Shown one piece after another: positions 51,556 through 61,814 of a DNA stretch of 64,000 nt. The stretch is from Beijerinckiaceae bacterium (GTDB lineage: Bacteria; Pseudomonadota; Alphaproteobacteria; Rhizobiales; Beijerinckiaceae), in NCBI GenBank assembly GCA_027531565.1, contig JAPZSB010000006.1, positions 67,001 through 131,000 on the forward strand, read 5' to 3'. Below the pieces are notes generated by a model that was given only the letters and a program-made list of their open reading frames with translations, was not told the DNA's origin and did no database searches. Within the stretch, counting starts at the first letter, position 1. Each line of letters begins with the position of its first letter. The position numbers and the translations under genes were made by a program.

Positions 51556-52545
51556 ATGCGGCTCCGCCCTCTCGACAGCCTGATCGCGCCCTGCCTCGCG
51601 CAAAGGCCCGACCTGCCGGTTCTCCACATGGCCCCGGAAGCCGCGATCGGCCGCCTTGCGGCCTCGGCCATCCGCGCATCCGGGCCGGTTCCTCCGGAAT
51701 CCATCGCCCTGCGGGCCGGCCTCGCTCTCCGGGCGGAAGATGTCGTCGGCGCCGGGCCGCAATCGCCGGTCCTCGTGATGGACCGACCGCCGGCCCTTGT
51801 CCCCGGCGATGTCCTCCCCCGGGGAACCGATGCCCTGCTCGACCCCGATTCCGTGCAGGATCAGGGCGCCTTTCTCGAAATCACGGACAGCGCCGCGCCG
51901 GGCCTCAATATCCGCCGGCGGGGCGAGGATCTCGCCGAGGGACAGGTCATCCTGCCCGCCGGCGGCCGGGTGACGCCCGCCCATGCCCTTGCCGCGCGGA
52001 TGGCGGAGCTCGAAACCCTCCCGGTCTTCGACCTGACCGCCAGCCTCGACGGGTTCGATCCGGTCCTCGCCGCCCTGCTCGCGGCGTTGCTGGAGGAGTG
52101 CGGCATCCGCATCGGAACCGGCGGGATGGCCCTGTTCCGGCTCGAACCGGCGCGCGAAACCACGCCCCGTCTCGCACTCCAGCCAGGCGAGACCGGCTGG
52201 CTCGAACCGGTTGAGGGCGGCATCCGCCTCGAAATCCCGCCGCGCTTCGATGGTGCGCTGGCAATGGTTCTCGCCGTGCTCCTGCCGATCCTCTGCCACT
52301 GGACCGGCGCGCGCCCCTTCCCCCAGGCCGGGACGCTGGCCCGGAAGATCAGTGCCGGCCTTGGCAGTACCTCGATTGCGCTCCTTGCGGAGAATGCGGG
52401 CCAGTTGACTCCCCTCGGCATCGGCGAGATCACGCTCGCTTCATGGCTGGCCTCGGCCGGTTACTGCGTCCTGCCGCCGGGCATCGAAGGCTTCGCGGCC
52501 GGCGCGACACTGGCTGCCCATCGCCTCGCCCCGCTGCTCGCCTGA
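51556..52545 (+). CDS. MoeA-like molybdopterin biosynthesis protein, divergent
   Basis: This 329-residue protein resembles the N-terminal (domains I/II) region of MoeA, with RPLDSLIAPCLAQRPD, then PGLNIRRRGEDLAEGQVILP which corresponds to the MoeA segment GxNxRxxGxDxxxG. The segment corresponding to the catalytic MogA/MoeA-like domain is poorly conserved. It is 15 bp upstream of a full MoeA-type gene, and such short partners often accompany MoeA-PBP fusions. It may be a regulatory or structural partner rather than an enzyme. Confidence 0.65.
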   Translation: MRLRPLDSLIAPCLAQRPDLPVLHMAPEAAIGRLAASAIRASGPVPPESIALRAGLALRAEDVVGAGPQSPVLVMDRPPALVPGDVLPRGTDALLDPDSVQDQGAFLEITDSAAPGLNIRRRGEDLAEGQVILPAGGRVTPAHALAARMAELETLPVFDLTASLDGFDPVLAALLAALLEECGIRIGTGGMALFRLEPARETTPRLALQPGETGWLEPVEGGIRLEIPPRFDGALAMVLAVLLPILCHWTGARPFPQAGTLARKISAGLGSTSIALLAENAGQLTPLGIGEITLASWLASAGYCVLPPGIEGFAAGATLAAHRLAPLLA

Positions 52546-52559
52546 CGAAAGGATCCGCC

Positions 52560-54488
52560 GTGACCGAACCCCGCGCCGGCCTCGTGCAAGACCAGTTCCT
52601 GCGCATCCTGACGCGCGAGGAGGCCGTGCGCCGCTTCACGGAGGCGGTGCGCCCGGCCCCGCTGGGCCGCGAGACCTGCCCGCTCGCCACGGCCTCGGGC
52701 CGTGTCCTCGCGGAGGATATCCATGCGGCGGTCGATGCCCCGCCCTTCGATCGGTCCGTGGTGGATGGGTTCGCCGTGCGCGCGGCCGATCTTGCCGCCG
52801 CCAGCCAGGCGGCGCCGGTCCGGCTGCGGCTCAATGCCGAGACCATCACCTGCGGCCATGACCCGGCCCTGACCGTGCAACCCGGCACGGCCACCCCGAT
52901 CTCGACCGGCGGTCCGATCCCGCGCGGGGCCGATGCCGTGGTGATGATCGAACACACGGATCCGGAGGGCGAGGCGGCGATCTGCGTCACACGCGCCGTC
53001 ACGCCCGGCCAGAACCTATCCTATGCCGGGTCGGACATCGCCCGCGGGCAGGTGCTGCTCCATGCCGGGACGCAGCTCACCGCCCGCGAGATCGGCATGC
53101 TCGCCGCGGTCGGGCTGGCCGACATCCCGGTCTGGCGGAAGCCGCGCATCGCCGTGTTCTCGACCGGGAACGAGCTGGTCGAGCCCGGCCAGAAGCTGGC
53201 ACCGGCGCAGATCTATGATTCGAACGGGCCGATCATTGCCGCCGCGCTCGAGGAGAATGGCTGCGAGGCTTTGCGGCTCGGCATCGTGCCCGATGACGAG
53301 GCCCGGCTGGAAACCGCGCTGCGCACGGCCCATGCCGAAGCGGACGCCATCCTCCTCTCCGGCGGCACCTCCAAGGGCGCGGGCGATCTCACCTATCGTC
53401 TTGTCGGCCGGCTGGGCGAGCCGGGCATCCTCGCCCATGGCGTGGCGCTGAAGCCGGGCAAGCCGCTCTGCCTCGCGGTCTGCGCCGGCAAGCCCGTCAT
53501 CGTGCTGCCGGGCTTCCCGACCTCGGCGATGTTCACCTTCCACGACATCGTGGTCCCCGTTCTCCGCACGATGGCCGGGCTGCCCGCGCGTGAGGAGGCG
53601 CGGTTCGAGGCCCGGATCCCGGCGCGCATCCCTTCCGAACTCGGCCGCACCGAATTCGCCATGGTGGCTTTGGCCGAGGATGCGGAGGGCCTCGTGGCCC
53701 ATCCGGTCGGCAAGGGCTCCGGCGCCGTCACCGCCTTCTCGCAGGCCGATGGCTTCGTCGCCATCGCGGCCGAGGCGGATTCCCTGCCCGCCGGCAGCCG
53801 CGTGCCGGTGACCTTGTTCTCGCCGGGCATCCGCATCCCCGATCTCGTGATCATCGGCAGCCATTGCACCGGCCTTGACGCGCTCGTCAGCACGCTGCGC
53901 CGGCAGGGCCTGTCCGCCCGCATCCTCGCCCTTGGTTCGCTCGGTGGGCTCGGCGCGATCAAGCGCGCTGAGGCCGATCTCGCGCCGATCCACCTGATGG
54001 ACCCGGCCAGCGGCGTCTATAACCGGCCCTTCCTGACGCCGGAACTGGACCTCATTCCCGGCTGGAAGCGGCTGCAGGGCTTCGTCCACCGGAAGGACGA
54101 TCCGCGTTTTGCCGGGCGCAGCCTCGAGGAGGCCGTCGCTGCCGCCCTCGCCGATCCGGATTGCCTGATGGTCAACCGCAATCAGGGCGCCGGCACGCGC
54201 ACCCTGATCGATGGCCTGCTGAAGGGTGCCCGGCCGGGAGGCTACTGGAATCAGCCCCGCTCGCATCATGCGGTCGCGGCGAGCGTGGCCCAGCACCGCG
54301 CGGATTGGGGCGTGGCCATCGCCCCGGTGGCACAGGCGCTCGACCTCGCCTTCATCCCGCTGGCGGACGAACATTACGATTTTGCGGTTCCCCGCATCCC
54401 GCGCAACCCCGACGCCATCGCGGCATTCCGTGTCGCTCTCGCGGAATCCGGTGACGAATTACGCCGCCTCGGCTTTAACCCGGTTTAG
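52560..54488 (+). CDS. MoeA molybdopterin molybdotransferase fused to a PBP-like domain
   Basis: The 642-residue protein has a complete MoeA part (about 1-415): PPFDRSVVDGFAVRAAD, GQNLSYAGSDIARGQVLL, AVFSTGNELVEPG, LSGGTSKGAGD and the molybdate-loading region VIVLPGFPTSAMFTF. The C-terminal 220 residues (IRIPDLVIIGSHCTGLDALV, then LMVNRNQGAGTRTLIDGLL, and HADWG-like ADWGVAIAPVAQALDL) form a periplasmic-binding-like module found fused to MoeA and molybdate regulators. The GTG at 52560 follows GAAAGGATCCGCC. It inserts molybdate into molybdopterin; the PBP part may sense ligand. No molybdoenzyme gene is in the window. Confidence 0.88.
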   Translation: MTEPRAGLVQDQFLRILTREEAVRRFTEAVRPAPLGRETCPLATASGRVLAEDIHAAVDAPPFDRSVVDGFAVRAADLAAASQAAPVRLRLNAETITCGHDPALTVQPGTATPISTGGPIPRGADAVVMIEHTDPEGEAAICVTRAVTPGQNLSYAGSDIARGQVLLHAGTQLTAREIGMLAAVGLADIPVWRKPRIAVFSTGNELVEPGQKLAPAQIYDSNGPIIAAALEENGCEALRLGIVPDDEARLETALRTAHAEADAILLSGGTSKGAGDLTYRLVGRLGEPGILAHGVALKPGKPLCLAVCAGKPVIVLPGFPTSAMFTFHDIVVPVLRTMAGLPAREEARFEARIPARIPSELGRTEFAMVALAEDAEGLVAHPVGKGSGAVTAFSQADGFVAIAAEADSLPAGSRVPVTLFSPGIRIPDLVIIGSHCTGLDALVSTLRRQGLSARILALGSLGGLGAIKRAEADLAPIHLMDPASGVYNRPFLTPELDLIPGWKRLQGFVHRKDDPRFAGRSLEEAVAAALADPDCLMVNRNQGAGTRTLIDGLLKGARPGGYWNQPRSHHAVAASVAQHRADWGVAIAPVAQALDLAFIPLADEHYDFAVPRIPRNPDAIAAFRVALAESGDELRRLGFNPV

Positions 54489-54492
54489 CCGC

Positions 54493-54664
54493 AACCTGCC
54501 AAGGCCAACGGCCTTGGCGAGGAGCGAATGCGACGCCGAGCAGGCCCGTCAGGGCCGTTGCGAGGGACCCAAAAGAAAGGAACCTGCCAAGGCCAACGGC
54601 CTTGGCGAGGAGCAACGCGACGCCGAGCAGGCCCGTCAGGGCCGTTGCGAGGGACCCAAACAAA
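54493..54664. repeat. Tandem duplication of an 88-bp hairpin-rich unit
   Basis: The unit starting AACCTGCCAAGGCC occurs at 54493 and again at 54581, differing mainly in GAGCGAATGCGACG against GAGCAACGCGACG. Each copy holds the perfect hairpin GCCAAGGCC-AAC-GGCCTTGGC and a second dyad around GGCCCGTCAGGGCC. It fills the gap between convergent MoeA-fusion and amidase genes and could act as a terminator. Confidence 0.85.
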
Positions 54665-54666
54665 AA

Positions 54667-56103
54667 TCACCCCCTCACCCTCGGCTCGATCGGCTGGCCG
54701 AACGGCAGGCCGAGCAGCCCTTCGAGGAGTTGGGCGCCCGCCAGCGCCTGCGCATCGGCGCGGGGCCGCGCCACCACCTGCAACCCGACCGGCAGGCCGC
54801 TGGAGGTGAAGCCGCAGGGAATGCAGACCGAGGGGCAGGCCACCAGCGTGATGGCATAGGCAATCGCCAGCCAATGCACGTAATTGTCGAATTCGACGCC
54901 GTTGCAGCGTTCGACATAGCGCTGCTCGACCGGGAAAGGCGGCACGATCGTGCCCGGCGCAAGCAGGAGGTCGTACTCGCCGAAGAACTTCAGCGTCCGC
55001 TGATACATGGCGAGGCGCTGCGTCTCGGCGCGGGTGATCTCGTCCATCGTGAGCGAGAGGCCCTTCTCGATGTTCCAGATCACTTCCGGCTTGAGCTTGT
55101 CTCGATGGGAATCGAGCAGGGCCTTCTTCGAGATGGCGAATCCCTTGGCGCGGAGCGTGTTGAAGCTCTCATGCGCCTCGGAGAAATCCGGATGCGCCTC
55201 CTCGACGATCGCCCCGGCTTCGGCGAATCGCGCGGCGGCGGCGCGGCAGATCGCGGCAACCTCGGCATCGACCGGCGTAATGCCGAGATCGGCCGAGAAG
55301 GCGACACGTTTCGGCGCCCATCCCCTGCCGAGCGCGGCGAGGAAGCCGGTCTCCGGCTTGGGCAACGAGACGGGATCGCGGATATCCTCGCCGCTCAGCA
55401 GGTCGAGGAAAAAGGCGCAATCGGCAACATTCCGCGCCATCGGCCCCTGCACGCTCAGCAGCCGGTCCATCGGCGCGGCGGGCTGCGTGGCGACGCGTCC
55501 CGGCGATGGCCGCATGCCCACGATGCCGCAGAAGCTGGCCGGGTTGCGCAGCGAACCGCCGAGATCGGAGCCATGCGCCAGCCAGGCCGTGCCTGTGGCG
55601 AGTGCCACGGCCGAGCCGCCCGAAGAACCGGACGCGGAGAGCCTCGTATCCCAGGGGTTGCGGGTCGGGCCGAACACCTCGTTGAACGTGTTCGCACCGG
55701 CGCCGAATTCCGGCGTGTTCGTCTTGGCATAGACGATGCCGCCCTCGGCTTCGAGCCGCTCGACCAGCGGATCGGATTGCGCCGGCACGTGATCGGCGAA
55801 GATCGGCGAGCCGAAGGTCGTCCGCATCCCCGCCACCTCTGTCAGGTCCTTGATGGCGACGGGCAGGCCGAAAAGCGGGCCGCGTTCGGCCAGAGGCCGG
55901 GCCATCAGCGCCTGCGCCGCCTTGCGGGCCCGGCCGAAATCGCGGGTCGGCAGCGCATTGACCGGCGCCTCCACCTTGGCCACGCGCGCTTCGAGCGCAT
56001 CGAGGCAATCGAGCGGGGTGATCTCGCCCGTGGCGAGGCGACCGACAACGGTCAGGGCGGATTGGAAAATCAGCTCGTCGGATTTCGGGTCGATCGAAGA
56101 CAT
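54667..56103 (-). CDS. Amidase-signature family amidase
   Basis: The 478-residue hydrolase has the Ser-cisSer-Lys triad: Lys in PVAIKDLTEVAG, cis-Ser in SASGSSGGSAVALATG and nucleophilic Ser in HGSDLGGSLRNPASFCGIVG. This places it among broad amidases (aliphatic or aryl amides). AKTNTPEFGAG is another family mark. It has no operon partner; the upstream chemoreceptor starts 68 bp away on the same strand, so shared transcription is possible. Substrate unknown. Confidence 0.93.
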   Translation of the reverse strand: MSSIDPKSDELIFQSALTVVGRLATGEITPLDCLDALEARVAKVEAPVNALPTRDFGRARKAAQALMARPLAERGPLFGLPVAIKDLTEVAGMRTTFGSPIFADHVPAQSDPLVERLEAEGGIVYAKTNTPEFGAGANTFNEVFGPTRNPWDTRLSASGSSGGSAVALATGTAWLAHGSDLGGSLRNPASFCGIVGMRPSPGRVATQPAAPMDRLLSVQGPMARNVADCAFFLDLLSGEDIRDPVSLPKPETGFLAALGRGWAPKRVAFSADLGITPVDAEVAAICRAAAARFAEAGAIVEEAHPDFSEAHESFNTLRAKGFAISKKALLDSHRDKLKPEVIWNIEKGLSLTMDEITRAETQRLAMYQRTLKFFGEYDLLLAPGTIVPPFPVEQRYVERCNGVEFDNYVHWLAIAYAITLVACPSVCIPCGFTSSGLPVGLQVVARPRADAQALAGAQLLEGLLGLPFGQPIEPRVRG

Positions 56104-56170
56104 GGCACCTCCAGCAGGAGGGCCATCGTGGACAACCCGGCGGCGGCTTGCAACCGCCGCGAGAGGCCTG

Positions 56171-57847
56171 TCAGGCGGCGGAGCGCATCGACTGCACGAA
56201 GCTGTCGATTTCGCCGCGCAGGCGATCAGCCTGCTGGGCCAGCCCTTCCGACGCCTTGAGGATGCTGCCGGCGACCTGGCTCGATTCCGACGCGGCCTGG
56301 CTGACCTGCGTGATATTGCCGGCCACCTCGGCCGTCCCGGCCATCGCTTCCTGCACGTTGCGGGCGATTTCCTGCGTTGCCACGCCCTGGTCGGTCACGG
56401 CATGCGCCGCCTGCGAGGCCATGGCGTTGATCTGGTGGATCGCCTTCGCGACACCGTTGATCGCGCTCGCGGCCTCGGCGGTCGTGCCCTGGATCTGGTT
56501 GATCTGCTCGGTGATCTCGGTGGTCGCCCGCGCGGTCTGCGCGGCAAGTTCCTTCACCTCGCTGGCCACGACGGCGAAGCCGCGTCCGGCCTCGCCGGCC
56601 CGTGCCGCCTCGATCGTCGCGTTGAGCGCGAGCAGGTTGGTCTGCGCGGCGATGTTCTGGATCATCCCGACGATCTCGCCGATCTGCTGCGTCGCCTGGG
56701 TCAGGGCCTGGACCTTGTTGACCGTATGCTCGGCCTCGCCCATCACCCGCTCCGAGATCTCGCTCGACTGGCGCACCGTATCCGCCACCGCCTGCATCGA
56801 CTGGGCGAGGGTATCCACCGATCCGGACAGCGCGCCGACATTGATCGAGGTTTCCTCCGATGCGGCGGAAACGATGACCGACTGGCGCGACGTGCCATCA
56901 GCGCTTCGGCTGAGATGCTCCGCCGCCTCGCGCATCGACCGCGCGGCCTCCGCCACGGCGACAGCCACGCCAACGGCCTGGCTCTCGAAGGCCTGCGCGC
57001 TCTTCTGAAGGCGGTTGCGCTCGGCCTCGGCCGAGTCGCGCGCCTCGCGGACGGCCTGCTCGTTGGCGATCTTCTGGGCGGCTTCTTCACGGAAATGCCG
57101 GAGGGCCTGCACGAGATTGGCGACTTCCTCGACCTTGCTTTCCGGGATCGCCCGCTCGCTGAGATCGCCGCGTGCCAGAGCCGCCAGCGCCTCGGAGGCG
57201 TTGCCGATCGGGCGCAGGATCCGCTTGTGGAACTGCAGGATCAGCGTGACATAGAGCAGCATGCCGAACGTGAGCATGGCGAGGTTGAGCCAGGACATCG
57301 AAGTCCCGTAGGCCGAGCCTTCCTCGACCTGGCGGGCATTTGCCTTCTCGATCGCGCCGGAAACGCGCGCCATTTCGCCTTCCAGCGCCTTGAAGGCGTC
57401 GAGGAAGGATGGCAGGGCCGCACGGGCGTCTTTCAGGCTCCCCTTTTCGGCAAGTCCGACAAGCGACTCGGCCGAGGCGATGTATTTCTCCAGCGGCTCG
57501 CGCACGGTCTTCAGGGCTGCCCGCACGTCATCCGGCAGGGCAAGCTCGTCCTGAGCCTTGATTTCGTTGCGGAAGGTCTGGGCCGATTCCTTCAAGTCCT
57601 CGGCCGCCGCCTTGATCATGTCCAACTCGTCGATCGCAACACCGTACAGCGCCCGGAAGACGATGCCGCGGAGGTTGTCGTGCATCATGTCGGCGGTCAT
57701 GTGATGCCGCATCGACGTCATCAGCACCGCCGATTGCTCGCCGGCAGCCTGAAAGGTCTTGGTGATCACGAAACTGATCGCCCCCTGCAGGATGGCAAAA
57801 CCGATCGCGAAGGCGCAGGCGAGATTCACGACAAGACGAGGCTTCAT
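56171..57847 (-). CDS. Methyl-accepting chemotaxis protein (4HB-type sensor, HAMP)
   Basis: The 558-residue chemoreceptor has TM1 at about 6-28 and TM2 at about 185-207, enclosing a helical periplasmic region. HAMP begins near [20 protein letters not shown], and the signalling tip [20 protein letters not shown] lies near residue 412. The ATG at 57847 begins [13 protein letters not shown]; a start at 57889 adds a polar leader before TM1 and is less likely. It is the third chemoreceptor in the window; ligand unknown. Confidence 0.92.
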   Translation of the reverse strand: MKPRLVVNLACAFAIGFAILQGAISFVITKTFQAAGEQSAVLMTSMRHHMTADMMHDNLRGIVFRALYGVAIDELDMIKAAAEDLKESAQTFRNEIKAQDELALPDDVRAALKTVREPLEKYIASAESLVGLAEKGSLKDARAALPSFLDAFKALEGEMARVSGAIEKANARQVEEGSAYGTSMSWLNLAMLTFGMLLYVTLILQFHKRILRPIGNASEALAALARGDLSERAIPESKVEEVANLVQALRHFREEAAQKIANEQAVREARDSAEAERNRLQKSAQAFESQAVGVAVAVAEAARSMREAAEHLSRSADGTSRQSVIVSAASEETSINVGALSGSVDTLAQSMQAVADTVRQSSEISERVMGEAEHTVNKVQALTQATQQIGEIVGMIQNIAAQTNLLALNATIEAARAGEAGRGFAVVASEVKELAAQTARATTEITEQINQIQGTTAEAASAINGVAKAIHQINAMASQAAHAVTDQGVATQEIARNVQEAMAGTAEVAGNITQVSQAASESSQVAGSILKASEGLAQQADRLRGEIDSFVQSMRSAA

Positions 57848-57944
57848 GGACCGCTCCCGACACGGTGAGTTGTCCAAATGTCGCAACAAATAATTTAGTT
57901 ATGGTAAACTATGATCCAGCAATCGCCTTCCGGTTTCAACGCCA

Positions 57945-60299
57945 TTACTCGGCAGCCTTCGAGTCGACCGAGGAAGGTTGCCGATGCGCATGCCGGTCCG
58001 GCTTGGCCTTGATCTTGAGATCGATGAGATCATCGCGCTCGCGCACGCTGTTGCGGAAGATCTGGTCCTTGCCGGGGCGATATTGCACCGGCTGGTGGAT
58101 ATCCGCCTGGTACCAGGCTGCCGCGCGCAACGTGAAAGCCGGATCGGCGAGATGCGGCCGCCCGAGCGCGACGAGATCGGCCCGCCCCGCCGCGATGATC
58201 GTGTTCATCTGGTCGGCGCTGGTGATCGCCCCGACGCACATCGTGGCGATGCGGGCCTCGTTGCGGATCCGGTCGGAGAACGGCGTCTGGAACATCCGGC
58301 CGTAATTCGGCCGGGCATCATGCACCGTCTGCCCGGTGGAGACATCGATCAGGTCGCAGCCCTCTGCGGCAAAGGCCTCGGCGATCGCCACCGAATCCGC
58401 GCCCGAAAGCCCGCCTTCCTTCCAGTCTGTCGCGGAGATGCGCACCGACATCGGCTTTTCTGCCGGCCAGGCGCGGCGCAGGGCGCGGAACACTTCCAGC
58501 GGGAAGCGCAGACGGTTCTCGAGACTGCCGCCATAGGCATCCTTCCGGCGGTTGGTCAGCGGCGAGAGGAAACTCGCCAGCAGGTAGCCATGGGCCGCAT
58601 GCATTTCCAGCATGTCGAAGCCGGCGCGATGGCCCCGTTCCGCTGCCGCGACGAATTCGGCCATCACCCGGTCCATCCCGGCGCGGTCGAGTTCGGCCGG
58701 CACCTGGCTGTCGGGGTAATAGGGCACCGGCGAGGCGGAAACGATCGGCCACGCGCCTTCCGGCAGCGGGCGGTCCATCCCCTCCCACATCAGCCTGGTG
58801 GCGCCCTTCTGGCCAGCATGACCGAGCTGCAGCGCGATCTTCGCGGCGGAATTCGCATGGACAAAATCGACGATCCGTTTCCACGCCGCTTCCTGTGCGT
58901 CGGTATAGAGCCCGGCGCAACCCGGCGTGATCCGCGCATCCCCGGCCACGCAGACCATCTCGGTGAAGACGAGCCCGGCCCCGCCCACCGCGCGGGAGCC
59001 GTAATGCATCAGGTGCCAGTCCTGCGGCAGGCCGTCGACCGCCGAATACTGGCACATCGGCGAGACGACAGCACGGTTCACCAGTTTCATCTCCCGCAGC
59101 CGGAAGGGTTGGAAGAGCGGCGGCACCGGGCTGCCATCGCGGCGGGCCTTGGCATCCGGCCCGACCGTTTCCGCCACCATCCGGTCAACCGCGTCCACCA
59201 TCTCCGGCGCGCGGAGCGCGAGATTGTCATAGGTGATCGCCTTGGAGCGCGTCATCAGCCCGAAGGCGAAGCGCAAGGGCTCGAAATGCCAGAAGCGCCG
59301 CACATCCTCGAACCAGACGAGGCTGACATCCGCCGCATGCTGGGTTTTCTCGACATCCTCGCGCCGCGCCGTCTCGAAATGCGCGAGCGCCGCCGCAACA
59401 TCGAGGCCTTTCGCATGGAAGGCCTGATGCAGCGCGATCGAATCCTCCATGGCGAGCTTGGTGCCCGAGCCGATCGAGAAATGCGCCGTGGCCTTCGCAT
59501 CGCCGAGCAGGACGATATTGTCCTTCACCCAGCGCGCGCAGCGGATCATCGGAAAATTGCGCCACATCGAGCGGTTGGTGATCAGCCGGTGGCCCTGAAG
59601 TTCCTCGGCGAAGACGCCTTCGAGGAACGCCGCCGAGGCGGCCTCGTCCATCCGGTCGAGCCCGGCCTTGCGGAAGGCGGCCGGGTCGGTTTCCAGCACC
59701 CAGGTCGAGTGGCCCGGCTCGTACTGGTAGCAATGCGCGATGAAGATGCCGTGCTCCGTCTCCTTGAAGAAGAAGGTGAAGGCATCGAATGGCCGGGTCG
59801 AGCCCATCCAGGTGAAATGGTTGGGGCGAAGGTCGGTTTCCGGCTGGAAATGGCCGCGATGCGTCTCGCGGATCCGGCTGTTGATGCCATCCGCCGCCAC
59901 GACGAGATCATGCGTCGCCGCCAGCGCATCCCCGTCGACAACCTCTTCGGAAAAGACGAGGCGGACGCCGAGTTCGCGCGCCCGGGCCTGCAGCAGCATG
60001 AGCAGCGTGCGGCGCGAGCAGCCGCAGAAGCCGTTGCCGCCGACGCGGTGGACGCTGCCCTTGAAATGGATTTCAATGTCGTCCCAATAGGCGAAGCTGT
60101 CGGCAATTGCCCGGTAGCTCGGGGCATCGGTCGCACGGAACGTGTCAAGGGTCTGGTCGGAAAAGACCACGCCGAAGCCGAATGTATCATCGGGGCGATT
60201 GCGCTCGTAAACCGTGATGTCGAGCGAGGGCCAGTCCCGCTTCATCAGGAGCGCGTAATACAAACCGGCAGGCCCGCCGCCGACAACCGCAATGCGCAT
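57945..60299 (-). CDS. Bifunctional 2-aminobenzoyl-CoA (or salicylyl-CoA) monooxygenase/reductase
   Basis: The 784-residue flavoprotein has two parts. Residues 1 to about 390 are a single-component FAD monooxygenase: [28 protein letters not shown], and [23 protein letters not shown]. Residues about 395-784 are an old yellow enzyme-like FMN domain with [11 protein letters not shown] and [14 protein letters not shown]. This architecture and length match 2-aminobenzoyl-CoA monooxygenase/reductase of Azoarcus evansii, which hydroxylates and dearomatises the ring without ring cleavage by dioxygenase. Salicylyl-CoA 5-hydroxylation is a named alternative. It is divergent from the rest of the pathway genes. 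Confidence 0.92.
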   Translation of the reverse strand: MRIAVVGGGPAGLYYALLMKRDWPSLDITVYERNRPDDTFGFGVVFSDQTLDTFRATDAPSYRAIADSFAYWDDIEIHFKGSVHRVGGNGFCGCSRRTLLMLLQARARELGVRLVFSEEVVDGDALAATHDLVVAADGINSRIRETHRGHFQPETDLRPNHFTWMGSTRPFDAFTFFFKETEHGIFIAHCYQYEPGHSTWVLETDPAAFRKAGLDRMDEAASAAFLEGVFAEELQGHRLITNRSMWRNFPMIRCARWVKDNIVLLGDAKATAHFSIGSGTKLAMEDSIALHQAFHAKGLDVAAALAHFETARREDVEKTQHAADVSLVWFEDVRRFWHFEPLRFAFGLMTRSKAITYDNLALRAPEMVDAVDRMVAETVGPDAKARRDGSPVPPLFQPFRLREMKLVNRAVVSPMCQYSAVDGLPQDWHLMHYGSRAVGGAGLVFTEMVCVAGDARITPGCAGLYTDAQEAAWKRIVDFVHANSAAKIALQLGHAGQKGATRLMWEGMDRPLPEGAWPIVSASPVPYYPDSQVPAELDRAGMDRVMAEFVAAAERGHRAGFDMLEMHAAHGYLLASFLSPLTNRRKDAYGGSLENRLRFPLEVFRALRRAWPAEKPMSVRISATDWKEGGLSGADSVAIAEAFAAEGCDLIDVSTGQTVHDARPNYGRMFQTPFSDRIRNEARIATMCVGAITSADQMNTIIAAGRADLVALGRPHLADPAFTLRAAAWYQADIHQPVQYRPGKDQIFRNSVRERDDLIDLKIKAKPDRHAHRQPSSVDSKAAE

Positions 60300-60326
60300 G
60301 GCACCCTCCCGCGATCGAGTGCAAGC

Positions 60327-60355
60327 ATTTTAAGCTTGAAATATTTTTGTGGCAA
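60327..60355 (-). promoter_or_regulatory. Promoter of the monooxygenase/reductase gene with embedded operator
   Basis: On the minus strand TTGCCA (60355-60350), a 17-bp spacer and TAAAAT (60332-60327) form a good sigma-70-type promoter. The 15-bp motif TTTAAGCTTGAAATA (60329-60343, plus strand) overlaps the -10 element and recurs as a variant at 60490-60504. Confidence 0.65.
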
Positions 60356-60478
60356 GCGGCATCCGTGCCGCAGCCGGACATCCCGGGCCAACCCGCGAAC
60401 GCAACATCATCAAGTACCTGATTTCCCGTCCATATGTTCGGCGGGTCCGGTTCCCGGCCGGCGCGCGGGCGGTCCGAC

Positions 60479-60506
60479 TGGACAATTACTTTGAATATGA
60501 AATAAT
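60479..60506 (+). promoter_or_regulatory. Promoter of the SDR-MarR operon with embedded operator
   Basis: TGGACA (60479-60484), a 16-bp spacer and AATAAT (60501-60506) form a candidate promoter. The spacer holds TTTGAATATGAAATA (60490-60504), which shares 11 of 15 bases with the motif in the opposite promoter. Both are imperfect dyads, as expected of MarR-family sites. Confidence 0.6.
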
Positions 60507-60534
60507 GACCCTCGTCCTTGCATGAGGAGGCGAG

Positions 60535-61284
60535 ATGCCAAGCCTGACGGGCCAACACGCGCTGGTGACCGGCGGCAGCCGGGGGATCGGCCGGGCCGTG
60601 GCGGCAGCCCTCAAGGGCGCCGGGGCCCGTGTCACGATCACCGGACGGGATCGGGCGCGCCTGGAGGCGGCTTTGGCCGACGGCGTGGCCGATGCGGCGC
60701 TTCCGCTGGACCTGACCGACGAAGCCGCCATCGCGCCGGCGCTCGCCGCCCTCGGCCCGCTCGACATCGTCGTCGCCAATGCCGGCGGCGCCGAGACCGC
60801 GCCGTTCCTCAAGGCCGATGCCGCGCATTGGCGGCGGATGCTCGACCTTAACCTCATCGGCACGGTGCTGACCTTCCAGGCAGCGCTGCCGGGCATGATC
60901 GAGCGCCGGCGCGGCCGGCTGATCGCCATCGCCTCAACGGCCGGGCATCGGGGCTACGCCTATACGAGCGCCTATTCCGCCTCGAAACATGCCGTGCTCG
61001 GCATGGTCCGCTCGCTGGCCCTCGAGGTCGCGCGGCATGGCATCACGGTCAACGCGGTCTCGCCCGGCTTCACCGATACCGATCTCGTGGCCGGCGCGGT
61101 CGATCGCCTGCAGGACAAGGGTGGCCTCGACCGCGATTCCGCAAAGGCAAAACTCGCGGCGGAGAACCCGCTCGGCCGGCTGATCCAGCCGGAGGAGGTC
61201 GCTGCCAGCGTGCTCTTCCTTGCCGGGGAAGGCGCCACCGGGCTTTCCGGCCAGTCGCTTCTCGTCAATGGCGGGGAATTCTGA
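60535..61284 (+). CDS. Short-chain dehydrogenase/reductase
   Basis: The 249-residue NAD(P)-dependent enzyme has the cofactor loop TGGSRGIGRAV near 12-22, NAGGAETAPFL, the active-site YSASKHAVLG (Tyr and Lys) and VSPGFTDTDLV. It starts the plus-strand operon SDR-MarR-hydratase-dehydrogenase-ligase opposite the aminobenzoyl-CoA monooxygenase/reductase. It probably acts as a 3-hydroxyacyl-CoA dehydrogenase in the beta-oxidation-like lower pathway. Confidence 0.92.
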   Translation: MPSLTGQHALVTGGSRGIGRAVAAALKGAGARVTITGRDRARLEAALADGVADAALPLDLTDEAAIAPALAALGPLDIVVANAGGAETAPFLKADAAHWRRMLDLNLIGTVLTFQAALPGMIERRRGRLIAIASTAGHRGYAYTSAYSASKHAVLGMVRSLALEVARHGITVNAVSPGFTDTDLVAGAVDRLQDKGGLDRDSAKAKLAAENPLGRLIQPEEVAASVLFLAGEGATGLSGQSLLVNGGEF

Positions 61285-61814
61285 TGGACACGCCGGAAGC
61301 CATCCGCCCCCTCGACCGCGAGACCAAGGCCAGCGAACGCCCGGGCGACCACAAGGACGAGCTGCGCCTCTGGCTGCGGCTCCTGACCTGCTCGACCATG
61401 ATCGAGCGCGAGATCCGGCGCCGCCTGCGCGAGGAATTCCGCACCACCCTGCCGCGGTTCGACCTGATGGCGCAGCTCGAGAAATCCGCCACCGGCATGA
61501 CCGTGGGCGAGGTCTCGCAGCGGCTGATGGTCTCGAACGGCAATGTCACCACGGTGGTGGCGGGCCTTGTCGAGGAAGGCCTCGTCGACAAGCGCCCCGC
61601 CCCGCATGACCGCCGCGTGCAGGTCATCTCGCTGACGGCGTCGGGCCGCCGCCAGTTCCGAGTCATGGCGGAGCGGCACGAGGAATGGATCGCCGATCTG
61701 TTCGCCGGCCTCGGCGGCTCCGACCTGCCGGCGCTGATGCGGCTGCTCGGCACCACGAAACAATCGATCCAGGGCGCCATCCGTCGGGCCGGCGCCGAAG
61801 CGGAGGAAGCATGA
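61284..61814 (+). CDS. MarR-family transcriptional regulator of the aminobenzoyl-CoA pathway
   Basis: The 176-residue regulator has the MarR winged helix: [39 protein letters not shown] and the wing [13 protein letters not shown]. Its start overlaps the SDR stop by one base and its stop overlaps the hydratase start by 4 bp. It probably binds the paired motifs at 60329 and 60490 and is released by an aromatic CoA thioester, as AbmR-type regulators of related clusters are. Confidence 0.93.
   Translation: MDTPEAIRPLDRETKASERPGDHKDELRLWLRLLTCSTMIEREIRRRLREEFRTTLPRFDLMAQLEKSATGMTVGEVSQRLMVSNGNVTTVVAGLVEEGLVDKRPAPHDRRVQVISLTASGRRQFRVMAERHEEWIADLFAGLGGSDLPALMRLLGTTKQSIQGAIRRAGAEAEEA

Noticed and set aside
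54493-54664. Possible CRISPR array
   Set aside because: Only two units, no unique spacers, each unit is about 88 bp with internal hairpins, and no cas genes are present.
60360-60470. Possible small gene in the divergent gap before the SDR operon
   Set aside because: No frame with a ribosome binding site or coding-like composition; the region reads as promoter DNA.
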